64,000 nucleotides of DNA, taken from assembly GCF_029589435.1 (NCBI RefSeq), contig NZ_JARRAG010000002.1, forward strand, positions 1,736,001 through 1,800,000, read 5' to 3'. Below are positions 28,821-38,662 of the stretch, piece by piece. The stretch's first letter is position 1. Every line of letters begins with the position of its first letter. The position numbers and the translations under genes are program-made. This DNA is from Paludisphaera mucosa (lineage in GTDB: Bacteria > Planctomycetota > Planctomycetia > Isosphaerales > Isosphaeraceae). The notes beneath the pieces are model-generated. The model was not told where the DNA came from. It saw nothing but the letters and a program-made list of their open reading frames with translations, and ran no database searches.

Positions 28821-30416
28821 ATGCGCTCCAGGTTCGCGGCGGTCGTACTCTCGCTCGGGCTCGGGTCCGGCGTCGCGGGCCCCTCGACGGCCCCCGCGCA
28901 GGAGGTCCGAGCCCGGGCCGGCGACCCGATCCTCTGGGCCGACGTGCCGGACCCCGCGGTCGTCCGCGTGGCCGACGCCTACTACATGAGCAGCACCACG
29001 ATGCACATGAGCCCGGGGCTGCCCATCATGAAGTCGCACGACCTCGTGGACTGGCGGCTCGTCGGCTACGCCTACGACGTCCTCGACGACGACGATGCGC
29101 TGGCGCTCCGAAATGGGAAGAGCGCCTACGGCAGGGGCTCGTGGGCGAGCAGCCTGCGGTTCCACGAGGGCGTCTTCCACGTCACGACGTCCTCCGGAAC
29201 CACCGGCAAGACCTACGTCTACCGGACGAAGGACCCCGAGAAGGGCCCCTGGGAGAAAACGTCCTTCCGACCCGCGCTGCACGACCAATCCCTGTTCTTC
29301 GAGGACGACGGCCTCGTCTACATGGTCCACGGAGGCGGCGACATCCGGCTGACCGAGCTGAACCCCGACCTCTCGGGGATCAAACCCGGCGGGATGGACC
29401 AGGTCATCGTCCCGAACGCCGCCGCCGTGGCCGGACCGAACATCGGCCTGCCCGCCGAGGGCTCTCAGCTGCGCAAGATCGACGGGAGATACTACCTCTC
29501 GAACATCACCTGGCCCCGCGGCGGCATGCGCACCCAGCTCATCTTCCGGGCCGACCGCCTGACCGGCCCTTACGAGGGCCGGGTCGCGCTGCAGGACCGG
29601 GGCGTCGCCCAGGGCGGCCTGATCGACACGCCCGAGGGCGGCTGGTACGCGATGCTCTTCCAGGATCACGGCGCGGTCGGCCGCGTCCCGTTCCTCGTCC
29701 CCGTGAAGTGGGAGGACGGCTGGCCCGTCATGGGGGTCGAAGGCAAGCTGCCCGCGACGCTGGATCTTCCCCCGAGTACCCTCGGCGTGCGGGGCGTCGT
29801 CGCCTCCGACGACTTCGACAGGGCGCCCGGCGAGCCGGCGCTCCCCCTGGCCTGGCAGTGGAACCACAACCCCGAGGACGAGCACTGGTCGCTCACGGCG
29901 CGTCCCGGGTTCCTTCGACTCACGACCGGGCGGGTCGACGCCGATTTCCTGGCCGCTCGCAACACCCTAACCCAGCGGACCTTCGGCCCGACCTGCTCGG
30001 CCACGGTGGCCTTGGACGCGGCCCACATGAAGGACGGCGACGTCGCCGGCCTGGCCACGCTCCAGAAGCGGTACGGCTTCATCGGGGTCAAGGCGGCAGA
30101 GGGTGCGAAGTCCCTCGTCACGGTGAGCGCGGAGTCCGACCCGCCGAGGGAGGTCGAGGTCGTGCCGCTGACCCAGGACACCGTCTTCCTCAGGCTGGAA
30201 TGCGACTTCCGGGGTCGGGCCGACACGGCCCGCTTCGCCTACAGCCTCGACGGCGAGAGTTGGTCGGACATCGGCAGGCCGCTCAGAATGACCTACACCC
30301 TGCCGCATTTCATGGGTTACCGCTTCGCCCTGTTCCATTTCGCGACCAGCACGCCGGGCGGTGTGGTCGATTTCGACGATTTCCGCATCGGCGGCCGGAT
30401 CCACGACCCCAAGTGA
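28821..30416 (+). CDS. Secreted GH43 beta-xylosidase/arabinofuranosidase
   Basis: A 531-residue protein with a signal peptide (VVLSLGLGSGVAG) starting at ATG 28821 after GGGAGGATCGAG. The five-bladed propeller begins with the catalytic-base Asp in ADVPDPAVVRV. The acid Glu is in LPAEGSQLRKIDGRYYL, and HDQSLFFEDDGLVYMVHGGG provides further conserved contacts. A C-terminal beta-sandwich (about 330-525), of the type appended to many GH43 enzymes, follows. It should release xylose or arabinose from oligosaccharides made by the GH10 enzyme. It is the last gene of the operon: recombinase element copy II begins only seven bases after its stop, so any natural terminator or further operon genes may have been displaced. 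Confidence 0.9.
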   Translation: MRSRFAAVVLSLGLGSGVAGPSTAPAQEVRARAGDPILWADVPDPAVVRVADAYYMSSTTMHMSPGLPIMKSHDLVDWRLVGYAYDVLDDDDALALRNGKSAYGRGSWASSLRFHEGVFHVTTSSGTTGKTYVYRTKDPEKGPWEKTSFRPALHDQSLFFEDDGLVYMVHGGGDIRLTELNPDLSGIKPGGMDQVIVPNAAAVAGPNIGLPAEGSQLRKIDGRYYLSNITWPRGGMRTQLIFRADRLTGPYEGRVALQDRGVAQGGLIDTPEGGWYAMLFQDHGAVGRVPFLVPVKWEDGWPVMGVEGKLPATLDLPPSTLGVRGVVASDDFDRAPGEPALPLAWQWNHNPEDEHWSLTARPGFLRLTTGRVDADFLAARNTLTQRTFGPTCSATVALDAAHMKDGDVAGLATLQKRYGFIGVKAAEGAKSLVTVSAESDPPREVEVVPLTQDTVFLRLECDFRGRADTARFAYSLDGESWSDIGRPLRMTYTLPHFMGYRFALFHFATSTPGGVVDFDDFRIGGRIHDPK

Positions 30417-30422
30417 CCGGCC

Positions 30423-30437
30423 CGCTTCGGTCCGCCA
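30423..30437 (+). repeat. Exact copy of recurrent 15-mer CGCTTCGGTCCGCCA
   Basis: Forms the 5' terminus of recombinase element copy II; the match to 57566 extends to 16 bases. See also 12096-12110 and the variant at 8498-8512. Confidence 0.6.
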
Positions 30438-30608
30438 GGCCGTGTCCTCGTGCAACTCGCCCCAGCAGGAACCTTCTGCAGGCTCGGTTGCCCTCGCGGC
30501 GATTTTCACGATCGTTCCATACGCCATCGCCCGATTCAGAGGTCTGGAACTTACGTGATCGTGAGATTCCCCGTTCGGCGAACGGACCTCATGGATGGGG
30601 GCCGAGGA

Positions 30609-31655
30609 ATGTCGACGACGTTCAAGTCGGCGGCCGAGAGCTATGCCCGCGCCAAGGGCTTATCCCGCGGGACGCGCAACGAGTACGCCTCGACCATCCG
30701 GAAGTGGGAGCGGTGGGGCGGCGCGGGGCCGATCGAGCAGCTGAGGCGCAAGGACGTCCGCGAGTTCCTCGACTGGGTCCACGAGCAGGCCGTCAGTGAC
30801 GAGGGGACCAACCCGGGTCGTACCGCAAACAAGGCCCGCGAGCACCTCAGGGCCGTGCTCTCCTGGGCCTGGGAGCAGGAGTTGATCGAGGCGCCGCCGC
30901 GATTCCCCGGTCCCAGGGACCAGCGCGACGTCGCCGGCCGCCACTACCTGACCAAGGCCGAGATCAACGCCCTCTACTTCGCCACCCACGCAATGTCGCG
31001 GCCTCGCGGCTGGGACGCCCCGCTGCCGATCGGCCGGTACTGGCGCTCCGCCTTGGTCCTGTTCTTCAACTACGGCGTGGACACAGGGACCGTCTGGGAA
31101 TCGACGCCGTCCCACGAGCCCATGCTCTGGCGGCACGTCTCGTGGGAACGGCCCTCGCCCGACCGCGAGGTCAAGGAGCGGTCGCCGTGGGGCTGGCTGT
31201 TCTACCGGCGGGTGAAGACGGGCAAGGCGTTCCATCGCCCGATGAACCGGGTGGTCCACGCTCACCTCCGGGACATCATGCCGGCCGACCCGCGACCCGA
31301 CTCTCGGGTCTTCCTCGGCGGCGGGGCCCGCCCGAACTCCCGGTTCCAGTCGCTCTGTTCGCTCGCCGGCATCAAACCCAGGCTGGATATCGAGACCGGT
31401 CGGGAGGAGTCTTGGGAGCTGAAGGACCTCCGAAAGACCTGCGCGACGTACCACGACGAGAACGTGCCGGAGTCGTCGGTGGAGATCCTGGGCCACTCGA
31501 TCGGCGGGATCACCTATCGCCATTACGCCCACCGGGCACCTCTGGCGTTCCGGGCCATCAAGTCGCTGCCGCAGCCGACTGCCTTCCATGCACTGGTGAA
31601 GGGCAGCGGCAGCGAGTGCCCTTGCTGCCGACGGAGATACGCCGATGCCGGCTGA
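30609..31655 (+). CDS. Tyrosine recombinase of element copy II
   Basis: A 348-residue protein identical to the copy I enzyme. It has an N-terminal core-binding domain, then a catalytic domain with Lys (RRVKTGKAF), Arg (LKDLRKTC), His (LGHSIGG) and Tyr (TYRHYAHRA). The first catalytic Arg is not evident in NYGVDTGTVWES. The start is ATG 30609; an in-frame ATG at 30591 is possible. The 185 bp before the start and the 20 bp after the stop are part of the repeated unit, so the element is a single-gene mobile unit. It is intact, unlike copy I, which carries IS4 insertions downstream of its gene. Confidence 0.82.
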   Translation: MSTTFKSAAESYARAKGLSRGTRNEYASTIRKWERWGGAGPIEQLRRKDVREFLDWVHEQAVSDEGTNPGRTANKAREHLRAVLSWAWEQELIEAPPRFPGPRDQRDVAGRHYLTKAEINALYFATHAMSRPRGWDAPLPIGRYWRSALVLFFNYGVDTGTVWESTPSHEPMLWRHVSWERPSPDREVKERSPWGWLFYRRVKTGKAFHRPMNRVVHAHLRDIMPADPRPDSRVFLGGGARPNSRFQSLCSLAGIKPRLDIETGREESWELKDLRKTCATYHDENVPESSVEILGHSIGGITYRHYAHRAPLAFRAIKSLPQPTAFHALVKGSGSECPCCRRRYADAG

Positions 31656-31828
31656 AGCGGGCGACCTCACCGAAGCGTTCTAGCGTCCGGCAGCTCAGGC
31701 CATCCGGCTCTCGGTCAAACGTCCTCTTCCGCACGGCTACAGGCTGCGTGGACAAAGCGAAAGGATGAGGCGGGTGCTCAGCTGATAATACAGGGATTAA
31801 TCCCGCGACCATCAACCGCTCGCAAGGG

Positions 31829-34800
31829 CTATTCGGGCATGGTCACCGGGGGGATCAGGCCTTCGGCCTCGCGACGGAGCACGTGGCAGATCCAGGCTCC
31901 CTGATCGCGAGCCTGATCCACCCGCCAATCATATGACAGGATGGCTGTTTCAAGCATCTTACGGGCCTCGACGAACTGTCTCTTCTGGTGCAGCGCCATC
32001 GCGAGGACGAGGCGGGGCATGGGCCCGTCGAGGCGGAAGGCATCGCCGCGCATCGTAGCGATTGACTGATCGAACTTTCCCTCACGGTATTCCGCCAGGC
32101 CTCGGGCGAACACGAACCAGGAATAGTCCCCGCCATGAGCCGATGGGTTGGACTCCGCGGCGCGTCGGGCGAGGGCGACAGCCTGGCGCAGTTCGTCACC
32201 CGTCGCGGGGCGGAGCAGGAACGCCCGGCTAGTTCGTTCCGCGAAGTACGAATTGTTGGTTGTAAAAAACCTCGCGAGCAACGCCTGCCGGGCGCGGCGG
32301 TATTCGTCCTCCCGGCCGAGGAACAGGCACAGCTCGGCGTATCCGAACCAGGCATCGTGATCGAGCGGGTTGCGCTCGAGGGCGCTCTGCCAGGCGATCC
32401 GAGCCTCTTCCAGCCGTCCTTGCCGCATCAGCTCCGTTGGTACGGACCGTCGAGGGTCCGCTCGTTTGGGGTCGAGGACGATGGCGCGCTCCAGCACCGC
32501 GATCCGCCGGAGCACAGTGCCGACTTCATCCCATAGCGCGAAGCAATCGTTTCGCTCCTCCGCGGACGCCGAATCCAGGGCCTTCAGGTCACGTATCCCG
32601 GCCAGGTCGGGTTCGACCTGCCAGTGCGTCAACATCTTCCTGGCCAGGCTGAGGTCCCGCTCGGAACCGCCCTCCAGCGTCTTCCCCCACAGGGCCAGGT
32701 CGGCCAGCAACCACGCGCGCGCTTGCTCGCGCCAGCGTGCTCGCTCGGCTCGGCTCAACTCCGCCCCATCCTTTCCCAGCCCGCACCCGGCGACCGCGGC
32801 GCAGCGAGCCGCAATGTACCTGGTCTCCGTGTTCACGCACTCCATTCGTTCGTAAAAGGGCTCCTCTTCGGTCGACCGGTAACGGCACTCCGTGGTCAAG
32901 TTGTCGGCCAGGTCCGGGTCGGCTGCAAACGCCGCGGCGTATAAACGCGCCGCACGATGGTAGCGGCCCTGGGACTGGCAAGACCCCGCCAGCACAAGAC
33001 GCTCGTCGTTGTCCTGCGGCTCATACACTCCCCGGAGGAACGCGGGCCGGTTCGAGAGGATCATCGCCTCGGCCTCGGAGCGCAGCACGTGACTGGCCCA
33101 CGCCGCAGGGTGGTCTGCCTGAGAATTCATCCAGTTGTAGGCCCGGATGGCTGCCGCCAACGTCTTGCGAGATTCCGCCTCAGAGCCGGATCGGAACTGG
33201 GCCATGGCTAGCACCAACCTCGGACTCGCGCGGTTGGGAATCAGTGCGGCCGACTCCTGCAAGATGGGCACGGCTTGCAGCGGTCGACCCTGGCGATACG
33301 TCGCCAGTCCCTTTGCGAACTGGGGCCAAGCTCTCTCGGGTAGGAACTTCGGGCCCGTCGCCACGGCTTGGTCCGCGATCGCGACCGCTCGTCGGAGTTC
33401 CTCCCCGGAAGCCGGGAGCAGCAGACAGGCCAGGCTGTCGCGCTCGGCGATGGACCAATGGTCGGCTCCGTTTCTGGCGCGCTCGAGTAGGGCCTTGCGG
33501 GCCCAGCGGTACGCGTCGTCGTTTCCGAGGAATGCGCAAAGTTGTGCGTAGCCATCCCAAGGGTCGTAATCCGGCGGAGACGTCTTCAGGAACTTCGCCC
33601 AGACGTCACGCGCCTCCTCCAGCCCGCCCCTTTGGGCCAGGGCGCGTGCCAGGTCTCGGGCGCCCGCGCGATTCGACGTAAGTGGAACGGCCTTGCGGAA
33701 GGCGGCGACGGCTCCGTCGACGTCGCCGGCGTCATGTAATGCTCGGCCCAGCAGGATGAGGGCCTGACTACTCTGTGGACGACTGGCCACCGCGGCGCGA
33801 AGGTAGCCGACGGCTTCCTGCGGGCTCTCCTCCAGTATGAGGTAACCCAGGTGGAAGTTGATCCAGAAATCCTCAGGGTGGCGGCGCTGAGCGGTTCGCA
33901 CGAGGGCCCGCGCTTCCTCCCGCTCCGCGCTACGGTTCATGATCGCGTACGCCAGCCCACCGAGGATCAGCGGCGGTTGGTCGGGAGCCTCCTTGGACCG
34001 TAACAAGGCCATTCGCTCGCCGGCATCATAGGCCCCCCGCACTGTATTGCGTAATCGGCGGCGCCAAGGATCGTCGTCCACACGCTCCAGCACGGCCCAC
34101 AACCGATCCCTGTCCGCATTGGATCCCCAGAAGAACATCCAGTCGTGGAGGAACGGCAACAGCGTCTCGCGGATGGTCGAATTGCGGATCTGCGACGCCG
34201 CCTGCTCGGGATCCGGCGCCGGCAGCGTAATTCCGTACTGCCGAAAAGCCTCGGCGTACAGCCGATGTCCGGAGGGTGCTCTGCCTTCCACAAGGCGTAG
34301 CGGGATCTCCTCCAACTCGGTCATCAAGTGCGCGTCGGCGAGCGCATGGAGCACTCGCCGGCGAAGCTCCGTCAGGGCGGGGGTGTCCACCAGGCTCGGC
34401 GCCGCCTCCAGCACGGCCCTCGCGTCCGGCCACCGACCTTGCTTCTCGAGGGCCGCGGCCTGCTCCAGAACGGCCTCTCCGGCCTTTGACTGCTGCCCCT
34501 CCCGTCGTGCCGTCTCCGCTCGCCGCACGGCCTGCTGTCGTTGCAGCCAGAACCCGCTGCCCACGACAACGCCGAGGAAGGCCAGCGCCGTGACCAATAG
34601 GGCCGTACCCGTCGGGTTGCGCCGGCACCATCTCCACAATCGCTCACTCGAGCTCACGGGCCGAGCCTGGATCGGCCGGCCCTCCTCGAGCCGTCTCAGA
34701 TCGTCGCCCAGCTCCGCGGCGCTGGCGTAGCGACGTTGCGGCTCCTTGGACAAGCACTTCAGGCTGATCGTCTCGAGGTCTCGAGGAACCTTGGTGTTCA

Positions 34801-35710
34801 ACCGCGATGGGGACACCGGCTCGTCATCGACGACTTGCCGTTGCGTGTCGGTCGCGCTCTCGCCTCGAAACGGCGGGCGGCCGGTGAGCATTTCATAAAG
34901 CAGGGCGCCGAGGGCGTAGATGTCGGCGGCCGGCCCGATCGTTCCCGTCTTTCCGTTCACCTGCTCGGGGGCCATGTAGCTGGGAGTTCCGATGCGAGCT
35001 CCGCTCCATGTGAGCTCCGGCGCTGCATCGAAATGCCGCGCCAGCCCGAAATCGGCGATCTTGGGCGTGCCGTCGGCTGTGAGCAGGATATTGGCCGGTT
35101 TCAGGTCGCGATGGACGATCCCGGCCCGGTGGGCCGCCTGCACGGCCTCGGCCAGCGTGATCAGGAGCTCGGCCGACTGACGGGAGGGCTGCGGCACGCC
35201 CCCCAGGGCCTGCGCCAGGCTGCCGCCCTCGAGGAGCTCCATGGTGAAATACGGGCACCCCTCGTGGTCGCCCACGTCATAGACGGCGACGATGTTCGCG
35301 TGGCGCAGGCTCGCCACCGCCTCCGCCTCGCGTTGGAACCGCGCCCGCTCGGACGGCCCGGCGTAGGCGCCGGCGATGAGCATCTTGAGGGCGACCGGGC
35401 GGTTGAGGGGGAGGTGCCGGGCCTTGTAGACGACGCCCATGCCCCCGCGGCCGAGCAAAGCCTCCACGTTATAGCCCGGGATCCGCGGCAAGTTGGCGCC
35501 GCCGTGCCCAGAAGGGCTGGTATCGGCGTCGGGGCCATGTCCCGACACAGGGAAGAACGCATCGAGCTTCGCCTCGACGGCGCAAATCTGCCTCCAGCGT
35601 CGACGGACCTCCGGGAGCAACTCGGGGCAGGCGCAGCAGACCTCTTCCGGAGCGCGCCCGGTGTCCGAGATCTCGTCGAGTAATTGCTGGACCAGCGATT
35701 CGGCAGCCAT
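31829..35710 (-). CDS. Membrane Ser/Thr protein kinase with long TPR-like C-terminal region
   Basis: A 1293-residue protein starting at ATG 35710, with AGGGGGG six bases upstream. A short N-terminal region precedes the kinase domain (about 80-350): GRGGMGVVYKA (P-loop), VALKML (ATP-binding Lys), IVHRDLKPANIL (catalytic Asp), ADFGLA (metal-binding Asp) and YMAPEQ. A single membrane helix (LLVTALAFLGVVVGSGFWL, about 378-397) is followed by about 870 residues of helical repeats with TPR character. This is the classic planctomycete one-component kinase layout: cytoplasmic kinase, probable extracytoplasmic repeat sensor. The ECF sigma gene lies 71 bp upstream on the same strand. A fragment of a paralogue's tail lies at 3799-4080. 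Confidence 0.93.
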   Translation of the reverse strand: MAAESLVQQLLDEISDTGRAPEEVCCACPELLPEVRRRWRQICAVEAKLDAFFPVSGHGPDADTSPSGHGGANLPRIPGYNVEALLGRGGMGVVYKARHLPLNRPVALKMLIAGAYAGPSERARFQREAEAVASLRHANIVAVYDVGDHEGCPYFTMELLEGGSLAQALGGVPQPSRQSAELLITLAEAVQAAHRAGIVHRDLKPANILLTADGTPKIADFGLARHFDAAPELTWSGARIGTPSYMAPEQVNGKTGTIGPAADIYALGALLYEMLTGRPPFRGESATDTQRQVVDDEPVSPSRLNTKVPRDLETISLKCLSKEPQRRYASAAELGDDLRRLEEGRPIQARPVSSSERLWRWCRRNPTGTALLVTALAFLGVVVGSGFWLQRQQAVRRAETARREGQQSKAGEAVLEQAAALEKQGRWPDARAVLEAAPSLVDTPALTELRRRVLHALADAHLMTELEEIPLRLVEGRAPSGHRLYAEAFRQYGITLPAPDPEQAASQIRNSTIRETLLPFLHDWMFFWGSNADRDRLWAVLERVDDDPWRRRLRNTVRGAYDAGERMALLRSKEAPDQPPLILGGLAYAIMNRSAEREEARALVRTAQRRHPEDFWINFHLGYLILEESPQEAVGYLRAAVASRPQSSQALILLGRALHDAGDVDGAVAAFRKAVPLTSNRAGARDLARALAQRGGLEEARDVWAKFLKTSPPDYDPWDGYAQLCAFLGNDDAYRWARKALLERARNGADHWSIAERDSLACLLLPASGEELRRAVAIADQAVATGPKFLPERAWPQFAKGLATYRQGRPLQAVPILQESAALIPNRASPRLVLAMAQFRSGSEAESRKTLAAAIRAYNWMNSQADHPAAWASHVLRSEAEAMILSNRPAFLRGVYEPQDNDERLVLAGSCQSQGRYHRAARLYAAAFAADPDLADNLTTECRYRSTEEEPFYERMECVNTETRYIAARCAAVAGCGLGKDGAELSRAERARWREQARAWLLADLALWGKTLEGGSERDLSLARKMLTHWQVEPDLAGIRDLKALDSASAEERNDCFALWDEVGTVLRRIAVLERAIVLDPKRADPRRSVPTELMRQGRLEEARIAWQSALERNPLDHDAWFGYAELCLFLGREDEYRRARQALLARFFTTNNSYFAERTSRAFLLRPATGDELRQAVALARRAAESNPSAHGGDYSWFVFARGLAEYREGKFDQSIATMRGDAFRLDGPMPRLVLAMALHQKRQFVEARKMLETAILSYDWRVDQARDQGAWICHVLRREAEGLIPPVTMPE

Positions 35711-35781
35711 GTCCGGGCCCCCCTAGGCGGCTGCGTCCGGGACCGCGACCCCCAGCGAGCCCCCGTGCCGCCGGCATGCAC

Positions 35782-36399
35782 CTACACCGACTCGGGCGGC
35801 TCCTCGCCGGGGCGGAGGTCGGCCAGTTGCTCCGCCAGGTGCCGCAGGCCGCGGCTCAAGCGACGCTTCACCGTCACCGTCGAGACGCCGAGCAACTCGG
35901 CGGCCTCCACCTGGGTCAGCCCCTGGATGCGGACCAGGTCGAAGGCTTCCCGCTGGTCCTCCGGCAACTCGTCGATCGCGCGGAGCATGCGGAGGCCGTC
36001 CGGGGTTAGGCCCGAGGCGCTGCTGGCGGCCCACGGCACGAGCTCGTCATGCAACTCCGCGGCGGCCGGCTGTTCATCTAAGCGGCGGGCCAGGTCATTG
36101 AGCTCCCAGCGCATGTGCTGGTTGGCCAGCGCGAAGAGCTGGCGGACGGTCCGGGGACGGGCCTCGCGGAGCGCCTTGAGCAGCCGTTCCGCCACGGCGC
36201 CCAGCAGTTCCTCGGCCTGTACGTTCAACGGCGGCTGCGTCAGGCGCGGATAGCTCCGGTGCAGCAAGGTGGCGCACAGCAGGCGAAGTCGTTGGACGGA
36301 CCGGTCGAGCAAGGCCCGGACGATCGGCTCGGCGGGCGAATCCCCGTCCAGCTCGTCGAGGTAGCGCTGGACCACGGCGGTGGTGCGCTCTTGACTCAT
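35782..36399 (-). CDS. ECF-type RNA polymerase sigma factor
   Basis: About 205 residues from ATG 36399, chosen because GAAGG lies eight bases upstream; ATG 36441 would add 14 residues. Region 2 (ALANQHMRWELNDLARRL) and region 4 (IDELPEDQREAFDLVRIQG, then QVEAAELLGVSTVTVKRRLSR) are both present. The latter is a helix-turn-helix that reads the -35 element. No anti-sigma gene is adjacent. Instead a Ser/Thr kinase follows, an association typical of planctomycete ECF groups in which phosphorylation is thought to control the sigma factor. Confidence 0.92.
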   Translation of the reverse strand: MSQERTTAVVQRYLDELDGDSPAEPIVRALLDRSVQRLRLLCATLLHRSYPRLTQPPLNVQAEELLGAVAERLLKALREARPRTVRQLFALANQHMRWELNDLARRLDEQPAAAELHDELVPWAASSASGLTPDGLRMLRAIDELPEDQREAFDLVRIQGLTQVEAAELLGVSTVTVKRRLSRGLRHLAEQLADLRPGEEPPESV

Positions 36400-36876
36400 T
36401 TTCCAAACCTTCGGATCGAGTGTCGTTGCATCCATCTCCATCCTACTTCGGCGGGGTGCGCGCTCGCCACGCTTAGTACTAACGACCGGGGAAGCGGGGA
36501 TGCGACGGAGGCTCCCTTCGCCCCCCGAGCGTCGGCCTCGAATCGCCCGGGCGGGGCGGGCCAGTTCGGGTTCGGGCCGGCCTTTACATCAGCGGTTCGA
36601 TGTTTCCTCCGTGAAGGATAGTGCTCGGCTTGAAGAGCAGATCCGGGCCGGGTTCGGTTCCCGGAGTACAGCCCTGGTCGAGGCCCTCCACGAGGTGCAG
36701 CTCTGTGTCGAGTTCCCGGACTGCTAAGCCGCGATCCTTCAAATGCACCCCGATGTAACGCCCAGCGGAGCGATCCTGCGAGTGGCCTCCACCCGAGGCG
36801 AGCAATGGCTGACCCAGTGTCATGGCCCCCCACAAAGATTCGTTGAAACAGGGGTCGATTATTCGGAGAAGATCCA
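36400..36876. other. Intergenic region, one doubtful minus-strand frame
   Basis: Between the ECF sigma factor and the TPP-enzyme gene. A minus-strand frame (36584-36925) would give about 113 residues including AVRELDTELHLVEGLDQG, with a composition less Arg/Pro-rich than typical shadows. It overlaps the next gene's start and has no recognisable domain. Promoters for both divergent genes should lie here. Confidence 0.35.
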
Positions 36877-38534
36877 ATGAGTCAGCAGCCGACTGTCGCG
36901 GATTACATCGTCCGACGGCTCGCACGCGAAGGGATCAAAGACTGCTTCGGCGTCCCGGGGGACTTCGCGTTCAAGCTCTGCGACGCGGTCGCCCGGAGCG
37001 AGATGATCCGCTGGATCGGCTGCTCCAACGGGCTCGGCGCGGCCTACGCCGCCGACAGCTACGCACGCGTTCGGGGCTGCTCGATGCTCTTGACCACGTA
37101 CGCCGTCGGCGAGCTGTCCGCGCTCAACTGCGTGATGGGGGCCCTGGCCGGGCGGTCCTGCGTCTTCCACCTCATCGGCATGCCGGCGACGCGCAAGCGG
37201 CGGACCCGACAGGTCGTCCATCACACGCTCGGCGACGGCGAGTTCCAGAACTTCGCCAACATCTCGGCCCAGGCGGCGTGCGTCTCGGCCGTGATCACTC
37301 CCGACAACCGCGCCCACGAGATGGAGCGGGTGATCGCCACGGCGCGGGCGGAGAGCCGGCCCGCCTACATACTCGTCGCCGCAGACTACGCCGTCACGCC
37401 GGTCAACGGTTCCGCCCCGGCCCCATACCCGAGGCCCGCGAGCGGCCCCGACCTGGCCAAGGCCGTCGCGGCGATCGCCGAGAGGGTCGAGGCCGCCAGG
37501 TCGCTGGCCGTCATCCCCGTCTACACGGTCTCGCGGTTCCAGCTCCAGGAGAAGCTCCAGGCGCTCATCGAGGCGCTGGGCTGCCCGTTCGTCGCGATGG
37601 CGATGGACAAAGGGGTGCTGTCCGAGGCCCATCCCCAGTTCGTCGGGATTTATTCCGGGGCTGCGTCGTCTTCCGCCGTCCTCGAGGCGGTCGAGCGTGC
37701 GGACGTCGATATCGACGCCGGCGGCGTCAGCTTCAACGAGGTCAACACGTCCGCCTGCACGAGACGCATTGATCCCGAGAAGCTCATCACCATCGATGTG
37801 GATCACGTCCGGATCGCGGATCGAATCTATAACCCCGTCCGCATGGGCGACGTCTTCGACGGCCTGGCCCGTGCCGCCAAGAAGAAATTCGGATACACGG
37901 CGCCGCCCAAGGAAGCGCCTGGCAAGCCCGGTGGGCTGCCGGACGACCCGATCTTCGCGGTGAGCATGTACCCCCGGTTTCGAGACTTCCTGAAGCCGCT
38001 GGATCGGATCGTGCTCGAGAGCGGCAGCATGAGTTCCGGGATGATCCCGCTCCCGCTCCCCGAGGATTCGGAAGTACAGCTTCAACCCATCTGGGGCTCG
38101 ATCGGTCGGGCCACCGGGGCCACGCTGGGCATCGCGTCCGCGGACCCGTCGCGGCGGACCGTGCTCTTCACCGGGGAGGGCTCGCACCAGATGACCGCCG
38201 CCGACGTCGGGACCATGGCGCGTCACGGGCTGAAGCCGATCATCTTCGTCCTCAACAACGGAGGCTACATGGTCGAGCGGGCGCTCGAGGCGGACCCTGA
38301 CTGGTCTACAACGACCTCGCCCCCTGGATCTACCACGCCCTGCCCGCCGCCCTGGGCTGTCAGGGCTGGCTCACGTCGAAAGTCATCACGCTCGGCGAGC
38401 TCGACGCCGCGCTGGCCAGGGCCGCCACGGGGGAATCGGCGAGCTACTTCGAGGTCGTCGGAGGCGGGATGGATCTCCCGGCGGGATTCGCCATGGCGCA
38501 TCAACGCCTGGACGTTCTATACGGGAATGATTAG
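36877..38534 (+). pseudogene. Pyruvate/indolepyruvate decarboxylase-like TPP enzyme, frameshifted near 38304
   Basis: The protein follows the decarboxylase family: CFGVPGDFAF (with the conserved Asp), the VVHHTLGDGEF double-His motif, a middle domain ending IDPEKLITIDVDHV, and the TPP-binding FTGEGSHQMT through VLNNGGYMVE. After LEADPDW (about 38304) the frame breaks. The next frame resumes perfectly with VYNDLAPWIYHALPAALG and ends at 38534, so one base (G of a GG) appears missing. The TPP-activating Glu is replaced: the motif reads CSNGLGAAYAAD instead of xxNELxAxYAAD (Gly52). With the frame repaired it would be about 552 residues, the normal length. Activity is doubtful or altered. The neighbours downstream are a redox operon. 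Confidence 0.8.
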
Positions 38535-38662
38535 GGCGCGGACCGGCGCCTCATGAAAGCGGTGGCAGGCACAGCATGGGCTGCGGAACGGCCCTAGGGA
38601 AACCCGCGTGCCGTCCGGCAGTGCGTCCCTGATCGCGCCCGACATCAACGAGAGGAGCAATC

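Larger units (their letters stand above)
30423..31677 (+). mobile_element. Tyrosine-recombinase element copy II, 1255 bp, intact
   Basis: CGCTTCGGT at 30423-30431 and ACCGAAGCG at 31669-31677 are perfect 9-bp inverted terminal repeats. The interior 30428-31665 equals copy I. The length of 1255 bp equals copy I after removal of its IS4 insertions. No direct target duplication is evident. It lies between the GH43 stop and the convergent kinase gene. Confidence 0.78.
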
